From assembly GCA_964383325.1 (NCBI GenBank), contig CAYLGY010000009.1, positions 1-41,356 on the forward strand: a stretch of DNA of 41,356 nt, given 5' to 3'. This document shows positions 10,201-17,590 of the stretch, piece by piece (positions within the stretch are counted from its first letter, which is position 1; each line of letters opens with the position of its first letter). Made by a program: the position numbers and the translations under genes. This DNA is from CAYLGY01 sp964383325 (lineage in GTDB: Bacteria; Pseudomonadota; Alphaproteobacteria; Rhizobiales; Rhizobiaceae). The notes under the pieces are model-generated. The model was not told the origin of the DNA and ran no database searches. It was given only the letters and a program-made list of their open reading frames with translations.

Positions 10201-10316
10201 GCTTCAGGCGAGAGGTCGATGTGCGGCAGCAACCGACTACACAACAATGCATCGGCGAGGGTTGGAAGAAATGGCGCGCCAGGCCGGATCGAGAAGATGT
10301 GCGGCGCGCCGCTCAT
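7203..10316 (-). CDS. addB: Double-strand break repair protein AddB, alphaproteobacterial type
   Basis: 1037 residues, partner of AddA. The body is an inactivated helicase-like fold that in studied AddAB enzymes recognises the recombination hot-spot sequence. The N-terminus, around LMIYVPTRRAARQLR, has no GxGKT P-loop, unlike B. subtilis AddB. WGVLEARLQDVDLVILGGMNEG is the region matching the later helicase motifs. The C-terminal nuclease has ILDFKTG with Asp907 and Lys909. The C-terminal cysteine cluster that holds an Fe-S cluster in Firmicute AddB is absent. ATGA overlaps couple it to the nucleotidyltransferase upstream and addA downstream. Confidence 0.95.
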   Translation of the reverse strand: MSGAPHIFSIRPGAPFLPTLADALLCSRLLPHIDLSPEAFGLSDLMIYVPTRRAARQLRYAIIERLGGRAAILPEIRPLGEFDEEAAFFESRTEQALQIAPPAGEIGRLLALAPLVLNWKRHLPVHVAARFGGSDGLVVPSSNADSIWLAREIAALIDAVETEGAEFARLASIVPQELDGWWQVTVEFLRIVTEFWPAHLAEAGLSDPATYRNAMIDAEAARLAANPAAGPVIAAGSTGSIPATARLLATIARHPQGAVVLPGLDLELDDAGWSMIGATAAPSTYGHPQYGLKKLLETIGAGREEVVELGAPDRGAAARCRLAAEALRPAETTDLWVDHRERIEGLVAEGALEGMTLVEAGNEQEEAAAIAVALRRAAEVPGRRAALVTGDRNLARRVSAELRRFGIHADDSGGRPLAGTPAARLLRLIALAAFQPGEPEILLDLLSHPLLLLGLRPSRARRLGALAELVLLRGGDGRIDLTSLVASAQRRRTLLDAGGHGPQWRRRIRAEDWEALLAFLAELSEAFGPLCEIRDLRDADLSECLVRLVRTLERLGMEHEGRLDRLYAGEDGEKLVAVLRELISGAAGFRCETREIPAILDALILPETVKPSAIGDSRIALWGVLEARLQDVDLVILGGMNEGSWPRKVEAGPFLSRFIGAEIGLAPPERRIGQAAHDFVAALGNREVVLTRAIRVDGAPSTPSRWLQRLLAILPENAGTALLERGRHLLELAVTLDRRERVAPARQPCPAPPLAARPRHFSVTEIETLRRDPYAIHARRILRLEPLEPISRGPDAADRGSLLHDILHRFVLAGINAHHPDAHAQLERIGRECFAEAALPPEVEALWWPRFERLIPEWLRWERAQSIERTGCHSEARAAATVVACGVTLSGRADRIDLHGERATILDFKTGSSPSKRQAHSLLAPQLALEGALLLRGAFTEIGPARPADLVHVRLRPDGKVVHESILKHDKSELTAEELAGRAWTQLQRLLAFHADARNGYLSRALPFREHDMDGDYDHLARVQEWLAGHEGGEGNE

Positions 10317-11044
10317 CCTGAAGCCCGACAGGACCGTTCAGCGAGAACCTTGTCTGCCTCGCCAATTGCTTCCGGTGCGCCGACGGTGATCCATTCGCTC
10401 TCCATCGGCATTCCGTGAAGCCTGCCGCTGGCGATCGCGCGATCGAAATAGAAATTGAGCGAATGCGGGACCGGCGTCGCATCGGCGAAAATGCCTGGAT
10501 CCAAGATTCCCGCACCGGCGTAGATCAGGCCGGACGAAGCGCCTGCCCGCCGCAGGCGGCGGCCGTCCTCCAGAACAAAATCCGCCGGTCCGACATGACC
10601 ATGCGCGCGGCGCGGATCCACCAGCATCAGCAGAATGTCCATCTCCTCTGGCTGCCAGACCGACGCAAGCCGGCACAGTTCGGGGAATTCGCCTTCGATC
10701 CAGAACGTATCGGCATTGAGCACGAAGAAGGGCTTGTTCCCGAGACGCGGCAGAGCATGGACGATTCCACCTGCCGAATCGAGCAGTTGCTCCCGTTCGT
10801 CCGAAATCTCGATTTCAAGATCCGTCCGGGCAGCAAGATGCGCATCGAGAAGATCAGCAAGATGGTGCACATTGACCACGACCCTGCCGATGCCGGCGCG
10901 CACCAAGGCATCCAGCGCCCGGTCGATCAAGGTTCTGCCTGCCACCTCGACCAGTGGCTTTGGAATCCGCTCCGTGATCGGCCGCATCCGGGTGCCCCTC
11001 CCCGCCGCGAGCACCATTGCGGTATCAATCGAGCCGATGCTCAT
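10313..11044 (-). CDS. murU: MurNAc-1-phosphate uridylyltransferase-like nucleotidyltransferase
   Basis: 243 residues of the sugar-nucleotide transferase fold. The N-terminal signature LAAGRGTRMRP (residues 12-22) with IPKPLVEVAGR is the nucleotide-binding loop, and LNADTFW carries the metal-binding aspartate. MurU makes UDP-MurNAc from MurNAc-alpha-1-phosphate in the peptidoglycan recycling route that bypasses de novo synthesis. I infer this function, rather than a generic sugar-1-phosphate transferase, because the gene directly follows (4-nt overlap) a sugar kinase of AmgK type, the enzyme that supplies the substrate. It also overlaps addB by 4 nt downstream. Substrate specificity is not proven by sequence. 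Confidence 0.8.
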   Translation of the reverse strand: MSIGSIDTAMVLAAGRGTRMRPITERIPKPLVEVAGRTLIDRALDALVRAGIGRVVVNVHHLADLLDAHLAARTDLEIEISDEREQLLDSAGGIVHALPRLGNKPFFVLNADTFWIEGEFPELCRLASVWQPEEMDILLMLVDPRRAHGHVGPADFVLEDGRRLRRAGASSGLIYAGAGILDPGIFADATPVPHSLNFYFDRAIASGRLHGMPMESEWITVGAPEAIGEADKVLAERSCRASG

Positions 11045-12555
11045 GCCGCATCCCGTTCATCGAGCAGACCCCAGCGCGAATAGAGCCCGAGCAATGGCGC
11101 CAGCGTCTCATGGCGGAGCGCACGGCGCATGTAATCGCGAATGCGCGGCAAGTGGCGCAAATAGGCCGGCTTGCCATCACGACGATCGAGGCGAATGAAA
11201 ATGCCGAGGATCTTGGCGTTGCGCTGCGCCGCCATGATGGCGAAGTCCCGTAGCAGCGCTTCCTCGAAGAAGTCTGCCGAACGCCCTCGACCAGCGCAAT
11301 AGGCTGCCACGATCTCCCGTTCCAGCGGCTCCGGAATGGTGACGCGTGCGTCCTGCGCAAGCGACGCAAGATCATAGGCAGTCGGACCAATGACCGCATC
11401 CTGGAAATCAATCAGGCCAATCCGGTCGAGGCCCGTCCTGTCTGCCCGCCAGATCAGGTTCGGCGAATGGAAATCCCGCAAGACGATGCTCCGCTCACCT
11501 CCCAGCTGGTCCAGCACTTCGTTCCAGATCTCGCCGTGCTCAGAGCGTTCGTGGCTATCCGGTTCCCTGCCCCGGATTGCGGGCAGATACCATTGAAGCA
11601 GCAGATCCACCTCCGCAAGCATCGCCTCGCGATCGTAATCCGGCAAGGCATGGCGGACGCCAAATTGCCCGACTACCTTCCGTGGCCAATTGCGTTTATG
11701 CAGGCAGGCAAGCAGGTCTGCCGCTGCCAGATAACGTTCCGGAACGGCCCGGCCCGCATTATCGAGCATCCGCCCGTTTCCGAGATGCTCCACCAACAGG
11801 ATCCCGCGGTCAAGATCGGCTGCATGGATTTCGGGGGCCGAGAATCCCGCCGCCCGCAACGCACCTGCAACGGCGACGAAAGGCGTGACGTCTTCAGCCA
11901 GATGCACGATCCGGCTATAGGGCCTCGTACCGTCAAGGGGCGGACCATCAGACTGCGCCGGCGCATCCATGAGCAGGCAGGGCGTCTCTTGCCCTACGGA
12001 GACCAGTTCGTAGATGCGTGCAGAGGCGTCTCCGGCAAGTGGCCGCCGCCAGGCACCCCTGCGGCCATTGGCGTCGAGAAAGGCGCGTATGTGCATCGAT
12101 CGTTCGAAGCGTACCGCAAATTCTCCTGCAGCCGCAATTTGCGCCACGCGGCCACGGCCGCCATCGTCCGCCAATCGGACCTCAAGGGCCGGGGCGGGCA
12201 GATCTCCGGCAAACCGCTCGGCCCATTCGATGAGCACAATGCCCTGCTGGAGCAATTCGGTAATTCCGAGCTCATCCAGTTCCGCCGCCGATTCGAGCCG
12301 GTAGAGATCGAGATGGGCAACAGGCGGCGTACCCTCGTAGAACTGGACCAGCGAATATGTTGGACTTGGCACTTCCAGCGTCGGATCGCCCCTCAACGAC
12401 CGGATCGCCGAACGCGCCAGCGCTGATTTTCCGACGCCGAGGTCGCCGTTGAGCGCCACGAGATCTCCCGGCCGCAATGCAGCGGCAAGATCGCTGCCGA
12501 ATAGGACGGTACTCTCCTCGTCAGGAAGCTGGACAGTGAGATTGAGAGTTTTCAT
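11041..12555 (-). CDS. tsaE: Fusion of TsaE ATPase and AmgK-like sugar kinase
   Basis: 504 residues with two domains. Residues 1 to about 148 are TsaE, the ATPase needed for the t6A37 tRNA modification: P-loop GDLGVGKS at 37-44, SPTYSL with Thr66, the HLDLYRL segment, and IEWAER with Trp111-Glu112. From about residue 160 onward is an aminoglycoside-phosphotransferase-like kinase of the AmgK (MurNAc/GlcNAc anomeric kinase) type. Its catalytic loop reads VLRDFHSPNLIW with Asp361 and the metal site is LIDFQDAVIGP. The usual HRD histidine is Leu359. Such fusions are annotated in Rhizobiales. murU starts within its last codons, supporting a MurNAc recycling role. The gene begins 6 nt after the divL-like gene. 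Confidence 0.9.
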   Translation of the reverse strand: MKTLNLTVQLPDEESTVLFGSDLAAALRPGDLVALNGDLGVGKSALARSAIRSLRGDPTLEVPSPTYSLVQFYEGTPPVAHLDLYRLESAAELDELGITELLQQGIVLIEWAERFAGDLPAPALEVRLADDGGRGRVAQIAAAGEFAVRFERSMHIRAFLDANGRRGAWRRPLAGDASARIYELVSVGQETPCLLMDAPAQSDGPPLDGTRPYSRIVHLAEDVTPFVAVAGALRAAGFSAPEIHAADLDRGILLVEHLGNGRMLDNAGRAVPERYLAAADLLACLHKRNWPRKVVGQFGVRHALPDYDREAMLAEVDLLLQWYLPAIRGREPDSHERSEHGEIWNEVLDQLGGERSIVLRDFHSPNLIWRADRTGLDRIGLIDFQDAVIGPTAYDLASLAQDARVTIPEPLEREIVAAYCAGRGRSADFFEEALLRDFAIMAAQRNAKILGIFIRLDRRDGKPAYLRHLPRIRDYMRRALRHETLAPLLGLYSRWGLLDERDAA

Positions 12556-12561
12556 GGGCTT

Positions 12562-15039
12562 CTATTCAGCGGCCGCGCGCAAGGCCGGCTGCACCGGAAA
12601 GCGGCAAATAACCGTCGTGCCGATGCGGGGTGAAGTCTCGATCTCGACCGTGCCCCCATGCAGCTCGACGAAGCCTTTTACGATAGCGAGACCGAGCCCC
12701 GCTCCCCGCTTGCGACTTCCCTTGCTGTGCGACTCGAAGGGCCGGAACAGACCCTTCAGGACTTCCTCGGGAATACCCGGCCCATCATCATGCACTTCGA
12801 AGATGACGCCATCATTTCCAGCACGACAAGCAATTTCGATCGCACTTCCCTCCGGCGCATAGTTCACCGCATTGACCAGCAGATTGTACAGCACCTGACG
12901 CAGCCGGCTGCCGTCCACATGAATGGTTGGCGGCGCCATCCGCGTATCGATTTCGACTGCAATGCCCAGTTCCTCGCACCGCTCGGAAACCAGGGCAACC
13001 GCCGATCGGATCGTGTCCAGGACAGGCACTTCTGCGATCTCAAGCTGCATGAAGCCCGCATCGACAGTGGCAAGATCGAGGATATCGTTGACGATGGTCA
13101 GCAAGACGGTCGAGGACGCGCCGATATGGCTGACATAATCGCGCTGGCGCTGGTTGAGCGGTCCCGCGGTTTCCATTGCCAGCAGCTCGGTAAATCCGAT
13201 GATGTTCGTCAATGGCGAACGCAGTTCATAGGAGACATGCTGTACGAAATCGTCCTTCAGCCGGTCGGCGCGCTGCAACGCCTCGTTTTTCTCCGTGAGA
13301 GCACGTTCCACATGGACGCTGTCGGTGACGTCGACAAAGGTCAGCATAACCTGGCCATTCGGCAATGGATTCAGCGCCGCACGCAGGATGGTGCCATCGC
13401 GAAGCTCGATCTGGCTGTAATGATCGCGCCTTTCATCATCGAAACCCGTTACCGCGGCCACATAATCGATCCAGGGACTGTCAGGCGCCATCTCGTCGCA
13501 GGCCTTGCGAACCGCCGTGATATGGGTGCCTTCCGCGACGAGCTCCGGGGGAAGTTTCCAAAGGCTGGCGAATGCCGGATTGGCAAGACGGAGCCTGCCG
13601 TCCGGACCGAACACGGCGACACCCTCGGCCAGATTGTCCAGCGTTTCACCCTGCACGCGCAAAGCCGTCTTGTATCGGCTCTCAAGGTCAATCCGTTCGG
13701 TCAGGTTCTCGAAAACCCAGGTTACACCGCCGCGCGGATGCGGATTACCGATGACGCGCAGCGTCCGCCCGTCCGGAAGGTGCCACCAATGTTCCTGTGG
13801 ATCGACAGCACGGTAGGCCAGCATCACATTGTCCAGCCAGCGCCGCCATTCCGGCTGCTCGGCCAGTTTTTGCTCACTGCGCAGCCGATCCATCACCAGC
13901 GCGTTGTCCGGAGCGCTGGCGAGGAATGCAGTATCCAGCCCCCACAATTTCTGGAAAGCCTGATTGTAGAAACGCAGTTTCTCGTCGCGGTCATAGATTG
14001 CGACTGCGGTGGTCAGTTGATCCAGCGTCTCTGCATGGCTGCGCTGCAGATTTGCCATTTCGCGGCGGATCGCCTCGAATTCGGAAACGTCCAGTGCCAG
14101 CCCTGCCGAGCCCGCGGGCGTTGCGATGTCACATACATCAAAGACCCGCCTCTCACCGCCAATCACGGTGCTGACCTCTTCCCGGTAGAGCTTCTGCCCC
14201 GCATGATGGCGTGAGATAGCCGCAAGCACCTGTGTGCCGAGAAACTCCTTGCCTGCTGAGAGCGCAGCCTCCGCGCTGTCTTCTTCGGCTGCCGCAGCGA
14301 AGGAACGGTTCACCCAGCGCAGACGACCATCACCGGCCCGGATCCAGGCGGGCATCGGAAGTTCGGCAAGCAGGGATCGCAAGAGTTCCAGTTCGTCTTG
14401 CAAGTGGCGCTTGGCAAGGTCGGCCTCCGCCAGCGCCCGGCGGGCAAGGCTGACCGAGCTGAAGCGGACGATCGCGTGGCCGCTGGCAAAGCGGCCATCG
14501 GCCTCAAGCAGTTCACCAGTACGCGTTTCTACAATGATCGCGAAAGGCACCTGCCCGGACCGCAGGGACAGCAGCGCCCGGTCCAATTCAGCGGCCGAGC
14601 AAGGTTCGAGCCAGCAGCCGAAAGCAAGAAACTCCGCCCGATCTTCCGGCGCACCAGCACGGGCTGGCAGTTCGCCGGAAATCTCCGGCCGGCCCGGTTC
14701 CGGCGGCCAGATGACCAGCCTCTGGTCTCTTAATTGAAGGAAGGCTTCAGCGCGTTCGTTCGCTGCATCGAGATCGGCAATCCGGCCACGCAGTTGCAGA
14801 TTCTCTGCGGCAATGCGGCCCCGATCGCGTATCGTCCAGATCGCAGACAGCATTGCGGCGAGCAGTGCGCCAGCAACAATGGCAAGCTGCATGACTTCAA
14901 GCACACCGATCGACAGTGCAGGGGCCCAGCCATCAGCCGCGACCGCAGGCGGCGCTGAAAGCACTAGCAATGTAGCAGGCAGCAGGCTGAATCCGGCCAC
15001 GCCGCCCGAACCTGTCCGAATCGGGAACCCCTTCGGCAT
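12562..15039 (-). CDS. divL: DivL-like PAS-domain sensor with tyrosine in place of the kinase histidine
   Basis: 825 residues from the ATG at 15039, chosen because GGAGAG lies about 8 nt upstream; the frame is open to 15114. The N-terminus has two hydrophobic segments (about residues 13-35 and 43-68), then several PAS-like regions (AIYDRDEKLRFYNQAFQKLW; GVAVFGPDGRLRLANPAF), a dimerisation helix and an ATPase domain. The H-box reads FVQHVSYELRSPL: Tyr604 stands where histidine kinases have the phospho-accepting His. The ATPase motifs look intact (NLLVNAVNY, DDGPGIP, GAGLGLAIV). This is the hallmark of Caulobacter DivL, a membrane regulator that links DivK to CckA and CtrA in the cell cycle. 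Orthology is inferred from the residue, architecture and gene neighbourhood. Confidence 0.85.
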   Translation of the reverse strand: MPKGFPIRTGSGGVAGFSLLPATLLVLSAPPAVAADGWAPALSIGVLEVMQLAIVAGALLAAMLSAIWTIRDRGRIAAENLQLRGRIADLDAANERAEAFLQLRDQRLVIWPPEPGRPEISGELPARAGAPEDRAEFLAFGCWLEPCSAAELDRALLSLRSGQVPFAIIVETRTGELLEADGRFASGHAIVRFSSVSLARRALAEADLAKRHLQDELELLRSLLAELPMPAWIRAGDGRLRWVNRSFAAAAEEDSAEAALSAGKEFLGTQVLAAISRHHAGQKLYREEVSTVIGGERRVFDVCDIATPAGSAGLALDVSEFEAIRREMANLQRSHAETLDQLTTAVAIYDRDEKLRFYNQAFQKLWGLDTAFLASAPDNALVMDRLRSEQKLAEQPEWRRWLDNVMLAYRAVDPQEHWWHLPDGRTLRVIGNPHPRGGVTWVFENLTERIDLESRYKTALRVQGETLDNLAEGVAVFGPDGRLRLANPAFASLWKLPPELVAEGTHITAVRKACDEMAPDSPWIDYVAAVTGFDDERRDHYSQIELRDGTILRAALNPLPNGQVMLTFVDVTDSVHVERALTEKNEALQRADRLKDDFVQHVSYELRSPLTNIIGFTELLAMETAGPLNQRQRDYVSHIGASSTVLLTIVNDILDLATVDAGFMQLEIAEVPVLDTIRSAVALVSERCEELGIAVEIDTRMAPPTIHVDGSRLRQVLYNLLVNAVNYAPEGSAIEIACRAGNDGVIFEVHDDGPGIPEEVLKGLFRPFESHSKGSRKRGAGLGLAIVKGFVELHGGTVEIETSPRIGTTVICRFPVQPALRAAAE

Positions 15040-15223
15040 GTCTTGGTCTCTCCGCCGCATGATTGGCAAGACTGCCTTCCGGGCAACGGCATGCCATGTC
15101 GCCACCCGAATCACCTCAATGTACCCGAGGCGGGATTCGCCGTGAAGCTCCGGCGGAAGGAAAATAAGCAGGACCTGCCAGAAACGCGTATGCCGACGAC
15201 TTGCAGCGCCCTGACAGTCGTCC

Positions 15224-16624
15224 TCAGTACCGGTAGTGCTCGGGTTTGTAAGGGCCCTCCACGGATACGCCGATATAGTCTGCCTGCTCTTTGGAAAGTT
15301 GTGTCAGCTGCGCGCCAAGCTTGTCCAGATGAAGCCGCGCAACCTTCTCGTCGAGATGTTTGGGAAGGATATGCACCGCATTCTCATAGGCCTCAGGCCG
15401 CGTGAACAGCTCAATCTGCGCCAGGACCTGATTGGTGAAGGAAGCCGACATGACGAAACTCGGATGGCCGGTTGCGTTGCCGAGATTGAGCAACCGTCCC
15501 TCCGAGAGGAGGATGATGCGCTTGCCATCGGGGAACTCGACCAGATCAACCTGCGGCTTCACATTGTCCCACTTCAGGTTCCGCAACGCCTCGACCTGGA
15601 TCTCGTTGTCAAAATGGCCGATGTTTCCAAGGATCGCCATGTCCTTCATCCGGCGCATATGGTTCAACGTGACGACGTCCTTATTTCCGGTGGCGGTTAT
15701 CACGATGTCCGCGGCGTCCACCGCCTCGTCCAGCGTCACGACCTCGTAACCATCCATCGCCGCCTGCAACGCGCAGATCGGGTCAGCTTCCGTTACCTTC
15801 ACGCGGGCACCTGCGCCACGCAGTGACGCCGCTGAACCCTTGCCGACATCGCCATAGCCGCAGACGATGGCGACCTTGCCCGCCATCATCACATCGGTCG
15901 CGCGGCGAATGCCATCGACCAGTGATTCTCGGCATCCATAACGGTTGTCGAATTTCGACTTGGTCACCGAATCATTCACGTTGATCGCCGGGAACGGCAG
16001 CAGACCCTTCTTGTGCAATTGATAAAGTCGGTTGACGCCTGTGGTGGTCTCTTCCGTAACGCCCCGGATCGCCGCACGCTGACGCGTAAAGAAACCGGGG
16101 GTCTCCTGCATGCGCTTGCGGATTTGCGCGAAGAAGATCTCCTCTTCTTCGTTTCCCGGATGGGACAAGACGTCCTCCCCGGCTTCAGCGCGTGCGCCGG
16201 TCAGAATATACATGGTGGCATCGCCGCCATCGTCGAGGATCATGTTCGAGAGACCGCCATCGGCCCATTGGAAGATGCGGTCAGTATATTCCCAGTACTC
16301 CGCCAGCGTCTCGCCCTTTACGGCAAAGACCGGCGTTCCGGTAACTGCAATGGCCGCTGCCGCGTGATCCTGGGTCGAGAAGATGTTGCAGGAAGCCCAG
16401 CGCAACTCCGCACCCAACGCCTGCAAGGTCTCGATCAGCACCGCAGTCTGGATCGTCATGTGCAGGGAACCGGAAATGCGGGCGCCCTTCAGAGGTTGCG
16501 CGGCAGCAAACTCCTCGCGGCAGGCCATGAGGCCAGGCATCTCGGTCTCGGCAATGGTGATTTCCTTGCGTCCCCAATCGGCCAGCGAAAGGTCGGCAAC
16601 AACATGATCTGGGCTTCTGGACAT
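15224..16624 (-). CDS. ahcY: Adenosylhomocysteinase (S-adenosylhomocysteine hydrolase)
   Basis: 466 residues, normal for proteobacterial AhcY. It hydrolyses S-adenosylhomocysteine to adenosine and homocysteine, removing the inhibitory product of methyltransferases. The NAD-binding loop GYGDVGKGSAASLRG begins at residue 256. VNDSVTKSKFDNRYGC carries the catalytic Lys and Asp, and the C-terminal DKLGAQLTQL...GPYKPEHYRY tail closes the NAD site. A ribosome-binding site (GGAAAG) lies 5 nt before the ATG at 16624. The 123-nt gap to ptsH holds a hairpin but no recognised SAH riboswitch core. The divL-like gene follows after 184 nt. Confidence 0.98.
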   Translation of the reverse strand: MSRSPDHVVADLSLADWGRKEITIAETEMPGLMACREEFAAAQPLKGARISGSLHMTIQTAVLIETLQALGAELRWASCNIFSTQDHAAAAIAVTGTPVFAVKGETLAEYWEYTDRIFQWADGGLSNMILDDGGDATMYILTGARAEAGEDVLSHPGNEEEEIFFAQIRKRMQETPGFFTRQRAAIRGVTEETTTGVNRLYQLHKKGLLPFPAINVNDSVTKSKFDNRYGCRESLVDGIRRATDVMMAGKVAIVCGYGDVGKGSAASLRGAGARVKVTEADPICALQAAMDGYEVVTLDEAVDAADIVITATGNKDVVTLNHMRRMKDMAILGNIGHFDNEIQVEALRNLKWDNVKPQVDLVEFPDGKRIILLSEGRLLNLGNATGHPSFVMSASFTNQVLAQIELFTRPEAYENAVHILPKHLDEKVARLHLDKLGAQLTQLSKEQADYIGVSVEGPYKPEHYRY

Positions 16625-16645
16625 GAATTCTTTCCAACAGGCTCT

Positions 16646-16665
16646 ACTCCGCCGGACAGCGGAGT
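16646..16665 (-). promoter_or_regulatory. Hairpin in the ahcY leader
   Basis: On the minus strand a 7-bp stem (ACTCCGC pairing with GCGGAGT around a 6-nt loop) lies about 20 nt upstream of the ahcY start codon, just before the ribosome-binding site. Flanking segments (GGGTCT before it and AGAGCC after it) could extend the structure with one mismatch. It could be a leader regulatory structure or simply a processing hairpin. It does not match the SAH, SAM-II or SAM-V core sequences that I know. Confidence 0.3.
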
Positions 16666-16730
16666 TTCCAGACCCGGCCAGTTAGCAGGTTTTCGCCGGC
16701 GCAGCAATCGCACATAAGGAAATCTACATG

Positions 16731-16747
16731 CCTGCATGCTCTGCAGG
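16731..16747. other. Small inverted repeat after ptsH
   Basis: CCTGCA and TGCAGG form a perfect 6-bp inverted repeat with a 5-nt loop immediately after the ptsH stop codon. No T-tract follows on the minus strand, so it is not a convincing intrinsic terminator. It may cause partial termination or protect the ptsH mRNA end before ahcY. Confidence 0.25.
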
Positions 16748-17032
16748 TCAGCAGCCTTCACCAAAGCAGTCCTCGACGAGGTCGCCCAGCGCGCGAATGA
16801 CTTCTTCGGCATCAGGCCCCGCCGCCTCAACCGTAATGGTGCAACCCGGACTTGCCGCCAGCATCATCAGATCCAGGATGGAGCCACCATCCACCACCAT
16901 GCCATCCTTGCTCACCTGGACGCGCGACTTGTGGGCATTCACGGTTTCCACGAAACGTGCAGATGCGCGCGCATGCAGTCCACGCTTGTTGACGATGCGC
17001 ATCTTCTGCGTCACTCGCTTGCGCATGCTCAT
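16748..17032 (-). CDS. ptsH: HPr phosphocarrier protein of the regulatory PTS
   Basis: 94 residues. HPr carries phosphate from enzyme I/PtsP to EIIA. The active-site loop is KRGLHARASARF with His20, equivalent to His15 of E. coli HPr. The regulatory region DGGSILDLMMLAASPG keeps the serine (Ser51) that HPr kinase phosphorylates in other species. The ATG at 17032 overlaps the EIIA stop by 4 nt; a second in-frame ATG two codons later is also possible. No sugar permease lies nearby, so this is probably a regulatory PTS rather than a transport one. The hprK gene usually found two genes upstream is missing. Confidence 0.95.
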   Translation of the reverse strand: MSMRKRVTQKMRIVNKRGLHARASARFVETVNAHKSRVQVSKDGMVVDGGSILDLMMLAASPGCTITVEAAGPDAEEVIRALGDLVEDCFGEGC

Positions 17033-17430
17033 TTTCCGGCCAGAATCTGGCTGGCAACATTGATGTATTTCTTGCCGGCCTCTTGCGCATGCATCAGCGC
17101 AGTCTGCATGTCGTCGCTTTCGCGGCTGCTCGACAGCCGGATCAGCATCGGCAGGTTTACCCCGGCGATTACCTCGATCCTGCCCGACTCCATCACGGAT
17201 ATCGCGAGATTGGAAGGCGTTCCACCAAACATGTCCGTCAGGATGATGACCCCCGAGCCGGCATCTGTTCCCTCGATCGCAGCGAGAATGTCGCGCCGTC
17301 GCTGCTCCATGTCATCGTCGGGCCCGATCGAGACAGTGGCGAATTGTTCCTGCGGACCCACGACATGCTCACAGGCATATCGAAATTCCTCCGCTAATCT
17401 GCCGTGCGTCACCAGCACGAGTCCGATCAT
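17029..17430 (-). CDS. PTS EIIA component, mannose-family (regulatory)
   Basis: 133 residues from the ATG at 17430. The frame is open up to 17553, but the extra residues match nothing, and family members start at MIGLVLVTHG. It is a stand-alone EIIA(Man)-type domain: the phosphorylated histidine is His9 in VTHG, and the DMFGGTPSN motif is conserved. In Rhizobiales this protein (called ManX or EIIAMan) accepts phosphate from HPr and affects carbon metabolism and succinate-mediated catabolite repression without a transport partner. It overlaps ptsH by 4 nt. A 160-nt spacer separates it from chvG; in relatives hprK occupies this position. Confidence 0.93.
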   Translation of the reverse strand: MIGLVLVTHGRLAEEFRYACEHVVGPQEQFATVSIGPDDDMEQRRRDILAAIEGTDAGSGVIILTDMFGGTPSNLAISVMESGRIEVIAGVNLPMLIRLSSSRESDDMQTALMHAQEAGKKYINVASQILAGK

Positions 17431-17590
17431 GATTCCCGCTCCAGCTTCGGAACCGCTAGAGTCACGGCAAGGCTCCAGGCCCGGCAGGCGTGACGTATTT
17501 GTTTTGCGTCGGGCGAAGTACACGCCTTTTGCGCACAAGTCCACACGTAGCAAGTACCTTCGGGGATATGAAGCTGAACCCCTCGCGAGG

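Noticed and set aside
12658..14214. A 518-codon plus-strand open frame opposite the divL-like gene.
   Set aside because: No recognisable domain; it is the complementary frame of a well-supported gene.
16625..16747. SAH riboswitch upstream of ahcY.
   Set aside because: The conserved SAH riboswitch core is not present; only generic hairpins are seen.
17431..17553. In-frame N-terminal extension of EIIA(Man), considered as a remnant of hprK.
   Set aside because: The 41 extra residues resemble neither HprK nor EIIA, and MIGLVLVTHG is the normal start.
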